Below are positions 52,775-62,500 of a stretch of 64,000 nt of DNA, in pieces; within the stretch, counting starts at the first letter, position 1; each line of letters starts with the position of its first letter. The stretch spans positions 10,628 through 74,627 of the forward strand of contig CAZTTH010000016.1 in assembly GCA_964615975.1 (NCBI GenBank), given 5' to 3'. The position numbers and the translations under genes are program-made. The notes under the pieces are model-generated. The model was not told the DNA's origin. It made no database searches and saw only the letters and a list, made by a program, of their open reading frames with translations. The stretch is from CAZTTH01 sp964615975. GTDB taxonomy: Bacteria; Verrucomicrobiota; Lentisphaeria; JABSQK01; JAJFLO01.

Positions 52775-55700
52775 ATGAACTCACCGCCGATTGCGATATC
52801 CCGTATCCTGCTTACCTTTTTTGTCCTTATTCAACTGATCTGGAGCGCGGAAAATATCCCCTCACCGCCGCCAGCGACTCCACATAAAACCACCAATATC
52901 CTCACCGAAACCAGCATTTACATTCCCTATAAAAAACTCCGGGAAGTCTTCGAAAAAGAAGGCCGCGGAGTTTTTCTCACTTACGAGCAATATCGCGATC
53001 TGTGGGAAAAAGCCAGGGAGAACTTCCCGCCCCCGGCCCCCGATCATCCGCCGGTTGACGCCACCATCGCGGAGATGAATGCCAACGCTACAGTCAATGG
53101 TGAGGCTATCCAGGTAATGGCCGACTTGACAATCGAGGTCTTGAAAGAGGGATGGGTATTGATTCCACTGCGGCTGCGGGACAGCGCCATGCAAAAAGCA
53201 ACGATCGATGGCCAGGCCGCCACCATTACCTTCGACAAAGATCTGGGCTATTCGCTGTTGCTCCACCGTGAAAAAGGACAGGCATCCCGATTCGCACTGG
53301 CGCTAACCTTCGCCCAAAATTATACCAAAAGCCCGGGCCGCAACCAGGTTTCCTTTTCGTTGCCCATCGCGCCGCTCAATCATTGGCGGATTATCATCCC
53401 CGAGTCGGGAGCGGCCGTGCAGGTCGAACCCGCGATCGCGGTGAGCGAAATCAAAAACAATGAAACCGCGAAAACCACCCAGGTGATGGCAGAATTGGGC
53501 GCCGCTTCCATGGTTACACTGCAATGGCGCCCCAGGGAGGAAGGCGCCAAAGGCATGACCGCCCTGGTCAAGGTAAAATCGGAACAAAAGGTCATCGTTG
53601 ATGAAGGGGTGGTGCGGCTGTCGGCATCCCTCGATTATACCATCAGCCGCGCGCCATTGGGAACCTTGAAAATTGAGTTGCCCGCAAGCTGGAAAGCGGT
53701 CAACGTCGACGCTCTCAATATCCGGGCCTGGACGGTTGAAGCCACCGCCAATACCCAGGTGATTACGATTCAACTTTATGAACCCGCGGACAAGTCTCAA
53801 ACCCTAACCCTCGAACTGGAAAAACACGGGGTTGACGCTGAATTCGCGCTCCCGCTGATCTCCGCGCTGGATGCCGCCCAACAGCAGGGATTGATTGTCA
53901 TTCGCGCCGCGCCGACGCTCAAAATCGAGCCCGGAAAACGCGTCGCCATCACTCAAATGGACCGTGCCGATCTGCCGGCGGATTTAAGCAAGAAACGCTG
54001 GGACTACTTTTATCGCTATGCGGCCGTGCCTTATGAGCTGCACTTCAATTCCCAGCCCATCACGCCTGAGGTCGATGTCAATTCCCTGGTGAACCTCCAG
54101 GTGCAATCCAATGATATTACCATCAGCTTGCAAGTGGTTTACACGATAGTGAAAGCCGGGTTATTCCGCTTTGACCTGGTGATTCCGGAAGGATACGAAG
54201 TCCGGCAGGTAAGCGGGCTTGGCGGCATCGACGTGGAACCCGCCGCGATAAGCGGCCACCATGTCAGGACTGACGGCGCGCGGCAAATATTGACCGTCGA
54301 CCTGGCACGCAAAGCCTTGGGGAAGGTTGGCTTAAGGGTGCAGTTACGCCGTCCTTTCACTCTTCCGGAACCGGGGCAATCAGAGGCAAAACCTCTTCCC
54401 TTGACCTTGGAAATACCGCGGGTGGTTCCCGATGGGATCAATCGCGATGAAGGCAAACTGATCCTCCATGGTCCGGAATCCCTGCGCGTCATCGTCAAGG
54501 AAACAGCGGGTTTGCGAACCATCTCCATGGCCGAAGCGATGGCAGGAAATCCCCTCATCCCGGAGAGTGATGTCGATAAACCGGTGCTGGCCTACGCGTT
54601 TGGCGCCAATGAGATCCGCTTCCAGGTCGAAGTTCAGCGCCGCAAACCACTGATCACCGTCCAACAGCTGCTTTCCACCCGTTTCGACACCGCGTTAGTC
54701 ACTTTTAACCATACCATCAACCTGGAGGTGCAGTTCAGCGCGATCGATTCATTGCGTCTGGATATGCCGCGGGAATTGGATAATCGTCTCCGGATTGCCA
54801 CGCCGGGAATCCGCTTGTCCCCGGTCGCCAACGCGGAATCGGTTCGCGATGGTTACAGCGCCTGGTACCTGACCGGTGACGCGCCTTTTATCGGGAAACA
54901 CCAGATTCAAATGAGCTGGGAAACCAAGCTTGACCAGGTCGAAATGGGAAAAGCCCAACCACTCAACATGCCAGTCCTCATTCCCATGAACACCGATCGT
55001 GCCTGGGGTCAGATTGTTTTGGCGAAAGCGGAAAATATCGAGATCGAACCCACTGCTTATACCGGTTTGTTGCCCATTGATCCGCGTTACGATCTGATAA
55101 CGGGATTTACCGTCCCCAATGGTTCGCGGGCTTTTGAATTTCACGGCGAATGGAATCTGGTGGTCAATCTGATTACTTATGAAACCAAGGAAGTGAAAGC
55201 GACCAGCATCGAACGCGGCATTGTCAACATGGTTGTCACCCGTGGCGGACAAGTAAGCGTTCAGGCAGTTTATCGGCTGCGCAGCATGCGCCAGCGACTG
55301 GTGCTCAAACTTCCTGAAAACATCACATTTGATACTCAGCCGCTGCGCCTTGACGGCCGGCCGGTAAACCTTGAAGTCGGCGATAATGGTCAGTATCTCA
55401 TCCCACTTTCTGGTCAGAATCCCGAACGCGCGTTCCTTCTCGAACTCCGCTATGTAATGGACGATCCGGGCGGTCAGTTTCAGTGTCCGTGGTTTATGGA
55501 CGAACCAGCGGTACAGCAGGTCTATCTTTCCCTTTTCCTCCCTCAGGATACAGCATTTTTGGGGTCGACCGGGCCATGGAATCACCATTTGCGCTGGGAT
55601 CACTGGCGACTCAGGAGCATTCCACGTTCTTCCCTGTCCCTGGACTGGTTATATAATTGGGTGTTGATTGACCAAACTATTGACCCTACCCATTTGCGCA

Positions 55701-56158
55701 ATTTCCCCTGTGATGGGAACCACCTCCTGTTTTCCACGTTGCGCCCACAGCCGAACCCGACGAGCGCTTTGCGTATCCGCACCATGCCAGTCATCCTTTT
55801 GCAGGCAATCTCGATCATTACCATTCTCGGGTTGGCCTTGGGGCTCATGGCCTTGGCTTACCCCACCCGCTTCGCGGTGGCGGGCAGCGCTCTGACAGCT
55901 CTGTTTTGCCTGGGGGTATTCCTCCCTTCGTTATTCAATGCCCTGCTGAATCTTACCAGTGGTCTGGCGCTGGCCGTGGCGCTGGCGTTCTGGTTGTTCC
56001 AACTGCTGAAATATCTCACCGCGATCACGCCGCCGGTTTCCTCTCTAAAAAAACGTTGGCAACGAGAGGATGACGATGAGCAAGATTACACCTCCCGGAA
56101 TGAAACAGAAAGCGATAACGAACCTCAATCCGCGAAAACGGAGACGAGCCATGAATAA
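52775..56158 (+). CDS. Giant membrane-anchored secreted protein, family member A
   Basis: This 1,127-residue protein begins with a signal peptide (ISRILLTFFVLIQLIWSAEN). Most of the chain is extracytoplasmic and beta-rich, without cysteines or recognisable enzyme motifs. Near the C-terminus are about three membrane spans (VILLQAISIITILGLALGL, the segment after AYPTR, and SGLALAVALAFWLFQLL), and it ends in a charged tail (EDDDEQDYTSRNETESDNE). A module near the N-terminus, FLTYEQYRDLWEKA, then IEVLKEGWVLIPLRLRD, and later LQWRPR, recurs in both halves of the next gene. The ATG at 52775 follows AAGGTGG; an in-frame ATG lies 18 codons upstream. I know no function; a surface, cell-envelope or adhesion role is speculation. 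Confidence 0.8.
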   Translation: MNSPPIAISRILLTFFVLIQLIWSAENIPSPPPATPHKTTNILTETSIYIPYKKLREVFEKEGRGVFLTYEQYRDLWEKARENFPPPAPDHPPVDATIAEMNANATVNGEAIQVMADLTIEVLKEGWVLIPLRLRDSAMQKATIDGQAATITFDKDLGYSLLLHREKGQASRFALALTFAQNYTKSPGRNQVSFSLPIAPLNHWRIIIPESGAAVQVEPAIAVSEIKNNETAKTTQVMAELGAASMVTLQWRPREEGAKGMTALVKVKSEQKVIVDEGVVRLSASLDYTISRAPLGTLKIELPASWKAVNVDALNIRAWTVEATANTQVITIQLYEPADKSQTLTLELEKHGVDAEFALPLISALDAAQQQGLIVIRAAPTLKIEPGKRVAITQMDRADLPADLSKKRWDYFYRYAAVPYELHFNSQPITPEVDVNSLVNLQVQSNDITISLQVVYTIVKAGLFRFDLVIPEGYEVRQVSGLGGIDVEPAAISGHHVRTDGARQILTVDLARKALGKVGLRVQLRRPFTLPEPGQSEAKPLPLTLEIPRVVPDGINRDEGKLILHGPESLRVIVKETAGLRTISMAEAMAGNPLIPESDVDKPVLAYAFGANEIRFQVEVQRRKPLITVQQLLSTRFDTALVTFNHTINLEVQFSAIDSLRLDMPRELDNRLRIATPGIRLSPVANAESVRDGYSAWYLTGDAPFIGKHQIQMSWETKLDQVEMGKAQPLNMPVLIPMNTDRAWGQIVLAKAENIEIEPTAYTGLLPIDPRYDLITGFTVPNGSRAFEFHGEWNLVVNLITYETKEVKATSIERGIVNMVVTRGGQVSVQAVYRLRSMRQRLVLKLPENITFDTQPLRLDGRPVNLEVGDNGQYLIPLSGQNPERAFLLELRYVMDDPGGQFQCPWFMDEPAVQQVYLSLFLPQDTAFLGSTGPWNHHLRWDHWRLRSIPRSSLSLDWLYNWVLIDQTIDPTHLRNFPCDGNHLLFSTLRPQPNPTSALRIRTMPVILLQAISIITILGLALGLMALAYPTRFAVAGSALTALFCLGVFLPSLFNALLNLTSGLALAVALAFWLFQLLKYLTAITPPVSSLKKRWQREDDDEQDYTSRNETESDNEPQSAKTETSHE

Positions 56159-56528
56159 GGTTGTCGGAATCCCCCGAAGAGCGGGGCAATTGCTTCCGCC
56201 TGCGACCTTGGATCTGTTGAGTTTCCCCTTCATAATCAATGTGTATTGGTTCCATCTCGTTTTTATGCGTTACTGCCGCGACTTAAAGTTTTACATTGCG
56301 GTTAACTTTACGCGGACTTTCCGGTCCGCCAGAATTTCTCAATTATGGCGGACCGGCGCAGCGTCTTTGGCACCTCTGTCATCCCTCAGGCTAAAACCGC
56401 AGAGTGCATGGCAGACAGGAATATCCGCCCTCCATAAGGCTGCCATGAAAATATCCCATATCCATGCATCGCAAAATATCTACTCAAGGCTGGATCATCC
56501 CGGTTCGGGTGGTCGCGGCGTGACCTCG
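56159..56528. other. Region between the two giant genes
   Basis: These 370 bases lie between the member A stop and the preferred start of the next gene. The following gene's frame stays open throughout: an ATG at 56151 overlaps the member A stop by eight bases (ATGAATAA) and has GGAG seven bases upstream. This could be a coupled start giving a 126-residue N-terminal extension. The extension has no homology to member A. It also contains the hairpin at 56321-56356, so I treat the region as a leader, with doubt. Confidence 0.45.
56321..56356. repeat. 10-bp inverted repeat between the giant genes
   Basis: CCGGTCCGCC (56321-56330) and GGCGGACCGG (56347-56356) form a perfect 10-bp stem with a 16-base loop. 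No T-run follows on either side, so it is not a standard terminator. It could be an attenuator, an RNA-stability element or a protein-binding site. Confidence 0.7.
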
Positions 56529-59500
56529 ATGATGTCCAGTGACCGGCGTTTCTTCAAGGGGGTTACCCCATCATTTCCCTTCTCATTATTACTGACCATG
56601 ATCTTGGGCCTGATTCTCGGATCGGCCACCGTTTCGGCATCTGTCGATCATGCCCCAAGGAGCGCGGAAAATATTCATCGCGAATTGATGATCCCCTCGG
56701 ACGCGCTCGATCTTCTGATCAATACCTCGTCAGAATTCATGATGCTGCCGCGTTCAGAGTATGAAGAGCTCCTTCACCAGGCCCTGCAGGAAGTTCCCCC
56801 CGGAGCACCCGGCAATAGTTTGATTGTCGCCGCGGATTACCAGGCACGGGCAACCGCGGACCAGGTGATTATCAGCGGGACACTAGCGGTGGATGTACTG
56901 GCTGACGGCTGGCAGGTTCTAAGCCTGCCATTTCAAGGCGGTGGATTGCAGGTGGCTCAACTTGACGATTCGGGCGCGACTCTCGCCCGCGACGGCGACC
57001 GCGGCTATTTGCTGCTGATTAACGGCAGAGGCCGGCGCCAATTAAGGGTGGTCTATCATGTGCCGATTATCATGACCGCAACCGAACAGAATTTTACCTG
57101 TGAGATTGCGACGCCGCCCGCTTCTTCGATGCGTTTGACCGCCACCGGAAATGTCGCTCTCAAAACCGGCGCCGTGATTCTTTCCAGCGGTTACAATGAA
57201 AAAGAAAACCGATCACAATTCGAGCTTCTCCCCCCTTCGGGCAACCACACCTATTCACTGGTCGAAAATCAACCGGGAAGTGATGGCGATGGCGCCATGA
57301 CCGCTTTCACCATCGCCAGGATTTCAGTGACGGAGACAACAGAATATCTCGCCGCGGTTTATACTTTTGATCTCCGGCGGCAAAAACCGGGGACGATTCG
57401 TCTCCAGCTTCCGCCTCATTGCGACATCGCCGACGTCCAGTCCAATGAGGTAACCCATTGGGAAATCGCCCCGGATGGGGATAAACGCGTACTGACATTG
57501 ACTCTGCGCGAAGCAATCAGCGACCAGGTCAGAGTTCAGCTCACAGCGACAAGTCAAATCGATGATCTCGGTTCCTGGCAATACCAGCCCTTGCAGCCGC
57601 GGGACACCAGACTGATTACCGGTTTGTATTCTGTGAGCCTGGCTGCCGGATGGCAAACTAGTTCCATGACCACCACGGGATTAACCGAGGTCAACACCGC
57701 CATCTACAACCAAGCCGCGCAAAAAGCTGGCTTGACTCCCAATGATGGGGAACAGCAGCAGCGCCGGTTGGGATGTTTTTATGCTCGTGATTCCGCCTTC
57801 ATTTTATCCGGTAAATTCACCTCTGTTCCCGGCAGCATCACCGCGAATTCCGTGCTCAACATCACCGTCGATGAATCCCGGATAGAGGGGCTTTACACCA
57901 CCACCGTCACGGCGGCGGCGGAAGCGTTGTTTTCCCTCTCCCTGAGTCTTCCGACGGATTGGCAGGTCACGGAAATTCGTGACCACCGCCAGCAGACAGT
58001 GGACTTTGCCATCAACCGCACCGCCAATGAACGCTCCCAGGTGACAATTCCCTGCCAGCCGGCGCTCGTTCCCGGTGAACATCGCTCCTTCTTCATAAAA
58101 GCATTACACGTCCCGCCGCAATGGTATGACCGCTGGACGTCACGGGCACTGAAGATTACCCCCTTTGCATTGGAAAACGCGCGGCGGGAGGAAGGCAGAC
58201 TCTTTATCAATGAATCCGAAGATTTTACCCTGCACCCGCAGGCGATTCACGGCTTGAGATTGCTCACTCCGCATGAAAGCGCGTTCTCGCCTATGCCCGG
58301 AACCGGGGCGGGACTGGCCTATGCTTTTGACCAAAATGATTATCAGGCTGAAGTAAAGGTCACCCGCAATCCTCTCCGCCTGTCTGCCACCGTGTATTCA
58401 TTTTATCAGATCGATCCGGAACTCTTGAGCGCCGATTATGAACTGGTCTTCCAGGCGGACAATGCCCGGACACGGGAACTGCGGGTTACCCTGCCCATAA
58501 AAAATCCCAACGACTTGTCAATCCGCGGTCTGGAGGGCGTGGAAGTTAAAGAGTATACCGCAGCCGCTGATGGCAACGCCACCACCTGGACAATTCATCT
58601 CTCGGACCGGCGCCGGGGCGAAATCCGCCTCGCGATGGAATACCGGCAAACGGTGACCCCAGAAGAATTGCAGCATCTGATTCTCCCCGTGCTGGTTACC
58701 GGGGGGACTGAATTTCAAACCGGTTATATCGTTGTCGAAGGCAGCCCCGAACTGGATATTGCCATATACGATACCCCCCGCCCGGTCGATATCGGCGAGA
58801 TGGCGGAGGCGCGTCATCAGGCGGGGCAGCGGGTATTGGGTACGTTCAGCCATGCCGGGCCGCCGCCGCCGGTGCGGATTGAGGCCAACCGCCTGCCCAA
58901 GCGCGACTTGCCAACCGCCATCGTCCAGAATGTAACCCTCGATTCCATGCTTTCCCGTCAGGGAGAAAGCGTGACCTCCCTCCACTTTCAAATCCGCACC
59001 CGGGGATTGTTGCTGGAAGTCGCCATGCCGGAAGCCATGACCCTGTGGTCGGTGCTGGTTGATGGCGTCCCCTTGAAGGCTGCAAATCAGCACGGCCGCA
59101 TCCTTCTGGCATTGCCGGAGAATCAGGGCGACCGTCTTCGCGACCTCAATCTTCTCTACGCCAGGTCCGGGAAGAATTGGCGCAGTTGGCATCAGTTGAG
59201 CCTGACCAAACCCCGCCTCTTCCTTTATCATCCGGATCTCAGCCAACGCCAGGATATACCTGTTCTCATCAATCAGTGGCAGCTCTATTTTCCCGCGGAG
59301 TTTCGGGTTGTATCCTCGTCCACGCATGAGTTTACCGGGGCTGCGGTTGGCCGCGACCTCCCGTTGTTGCGGCTCTTGGATATCCTCTATGAGGCGAGCG
59401 GCAAAATCGGGCGCTTTGGAGTTCTGCCCCTGGCCCAGCGCCGGATCAGACCGGGACATCTTCAAGTGGAATCCCGACTGGAAACCGTTGCGGGAGATGT

Positions 59501-62500
59501 CAGGATGGCATCCCCGCCGGAGTCAAAGGCAAAAGCGGAACTCCCGGCTCGCGAAGATCGTAGTCGAAGCATGACGGGAAGCCTGGAGGGAACCCGCGGG
59601 TTGTTCATCGAAATGACGACGCCCAACCGCAAGCCGATGATCTTTCATGACCTTGGTTCGGGAAATGAATTGCGCGTGGTGCTGATCGACCGTGATCGGG
59701 CGCAAGCCGCGGGCTCGGTTTTGGGCATGATGGCGTTGCTTTATGGCTTGATTTCATGGCGCCGCCCGGGCACATGGAAAACCCGTTATCTCCTCGGGTT
59801 GTTTGCCGCCACCACGATACTGCCCCTGATTCCCGCGGTTCAGGAATTAGCGGTTTTGTTTACCCCATCGGGGTATGCCGCGATCCTCCTGACCGTGCTG
59901 TATCTTGTCCCTGCCATCACCCCGCGCTGGCTCATCAAACTGTGCGCCACCCCGATGCGGCCGCGAAAGGTTGCTTCGGCTGCCCTGCTCATGATCGGTT
60001 ACGTCCTGGCAACGGCGCTGGTATCTGCCAGTGAACCGGTGGATGCCAGTTTCTCCGACGACGACGCCCCGGCGCCACCGGCAATCGAGATTCCGCAAGA
60101 TGTCTTTATTCTGCCTTATGATGGGGAAATACCTGGCGACCAGGATAAATCCGGCAATCTAATCATGATTCCTTATGCCCATTACCTCACCTTGCAGGAA
60201 AAAATTGCCGCGCGTTCATCCGGGGGAGATAAACTGCCGGCCGTTCCTTATGCCCTGGCCGGCGCTCACTATACAATGACATTGTCCACTGATAATTATC
60301 TGCGGCTGGAAGGAAGAATCACCATCGAAACCTTCAGCGAGCGTCAGGTGGCGGTGCCCTTGTCCCTGCCAGGCGGAATTCTGGAAAAGGCCGAAGTCGA
60401 TGGACAACCGGCGCGCCTCGCCGGGGAGAATTCACGTGAACATGCCGGTGAATTCCATCACGACCCAGAGAACCACAAAACCGGCGTGTCTTTATACCTT
60501 GCCGGCAGCCGGCGCCATCAGCTCCATCTCCTGATACGCCTGCCGGTAACCTCCTCACAGGGGTGGCGTGCCTGTGAAGGGCGCTTGCCGGCCGCCCCCG
60601 CCACGGAGTTGAGCGTGACCATTCCCTGGGCCGGAACCGAGGTCAAATTCAACCATGCTTATCCCGCGTATCTGGAGCCGACTACGCGGGATGATACCAC
60701 CATCTCCACCGTGGTCGGCGAACAGGGGTTGATCCATCTCCAATGGCGGCCGCGGGCGGTTGCCAGCGTCGTCGATCGTTCGCTGTCCGTGTTGACCCAT
60801 GGCGACTTTGACCTGAGCGAGTCCGGGTTACGCCTGAAGTGGAAGATCGAGTTTGAAAACCGGCGTGATAACCGTCCCAGCCTGGCGGTGGCAATCCCGT
60901 CCGGATACGAGGTCGAAAAGGTGCTTGGTGACCAGGTCCGCAGTTGGTCGATCACGTCCGATAATGAGATGAATATCCTGGAAACCCGGTTCACTACCTT
61001 CACGGATGCCCGCGCTTCCTTCACCATTTATCTCTGGAAAAAATGGCAGACCGGGCAGGATGCCGCGCAGACCATGGAAGTTCCTTATCTCACGGTTCCC
61101 GATGCGATCCGGCAAACCGGCGCCGTTACCCTGCGCCATAGTCCGGCAATCGAGCTGCAAATCACCGGGGCTGACGGAGTCCGGCAAATCGAACGGGATG
61201 AATCCACAAGTGAAATCCAGGATCTAACGGATCTGACGGTGTCGCCTTTTCCCTTGAAAACCTATAAGGAATTTGAATTCAAACAGATCCCGTTCAGGAT
61301 TGTCCTGCAATCCATCCCGGTGGTTGCCGCGGCAGCGGTGAACACGCAAACCATTCTCAGTTTGTTTTCCTCGGAACGGAGAGTGGAAAGTAAAATGTCG
61401 GTGTCCGTGACCGCCCGGGCGCTTTATCATCTGGCGATTCAGGTTCCCGCGGATTTTACCCTCGATAACCTCCAGACGACCGGTCGGTATGCCTTCAGTA
61501 TGTCGCCCGACGGGCGAAACAATGTGATCCGCATCGATTGGATCGACGGGGTTGACAACCGCTTCGATATTTATCTCCAGGGTCGTCTGCCCCAGACAGA
61601 GAGCGCCTCCAGCTATCCGATTCCTGCCATCACCGTCCTCCAAGCTGAAAAACAGGAAGGAGTTATCGCGATCCTGACCGATCCGGATGTGCAGCCCGCC
61701 GCGCGGAATTTAACCCGGTTGGAAGCGGTCAAGCTCCATGAAGCCCAGGAGTGGCTCCAGGGCGTCCGCCGTCAACTGGCGCAATTGGCCGTGCGTTATC
61801 GTCAGCCGGATTACGCGGGTGAGATCACGCTGACAGCGCGAACTCCGGCGGTCACTGCCACCAGCATCACCAATATCCGGGTCACCGACCGGATTTTTCA
61901 GGAAACCATCCTCATTGATTTCAATATCCAAACCGCCGGCATAAACACCTTCGAATTCACCCTGCCGGCAACCTGGGCGGAAGCGCGGCTCAGCGTCCCA
62001 TTTCTGCTGAAAAAAACGGTCTCGCCAGACCCCGCGAACGACCAGGTACGTTTCGTTATCGAGCTCCAGGAAAAAGTCCGCAAGCAACTGCGCGTCTTAT
62101 TGGAAAGTGAGCGCTTGGTGTCCGCGGAGAAACAGCAGGGGTCAATCCCCCTGATTAAAACCGGAACCACCAATTATCAATACATGGCGCTTGAAAACGC
62201 CAGCCGCGATGAGTTGGTGGTGGAAAAATCGGTGGGTTTCAGCTTGCTGGCACGCGAACAAAATGAATGGCGCAGCCTCCAGCAATTTGTGGGCCAGGAT
62301 GCCGGTGAAGTCTATGTGCTGCGCGCCGCGGCAGGGAGCGCCGAATTCGCGTATCAACTGCGGCCGCGCCAGGAAGTGGTCACCGTGGGAGCGCGCATCA
62401 ATCTGGCTCAAGCGCAATTGTATCAGGCGGCCAATGGCGTGTTTCATGGACGCCAGACTTATTACGTCGATAACCGCACCGAGCAGTTTCTCAAAGTCAC

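Noticed and set aside
58518..59465. A 315-codon frame opposite the giant gene
   Set aside because: It has no ribosome-binding site, and the plus-strand reading shows coherent modules.
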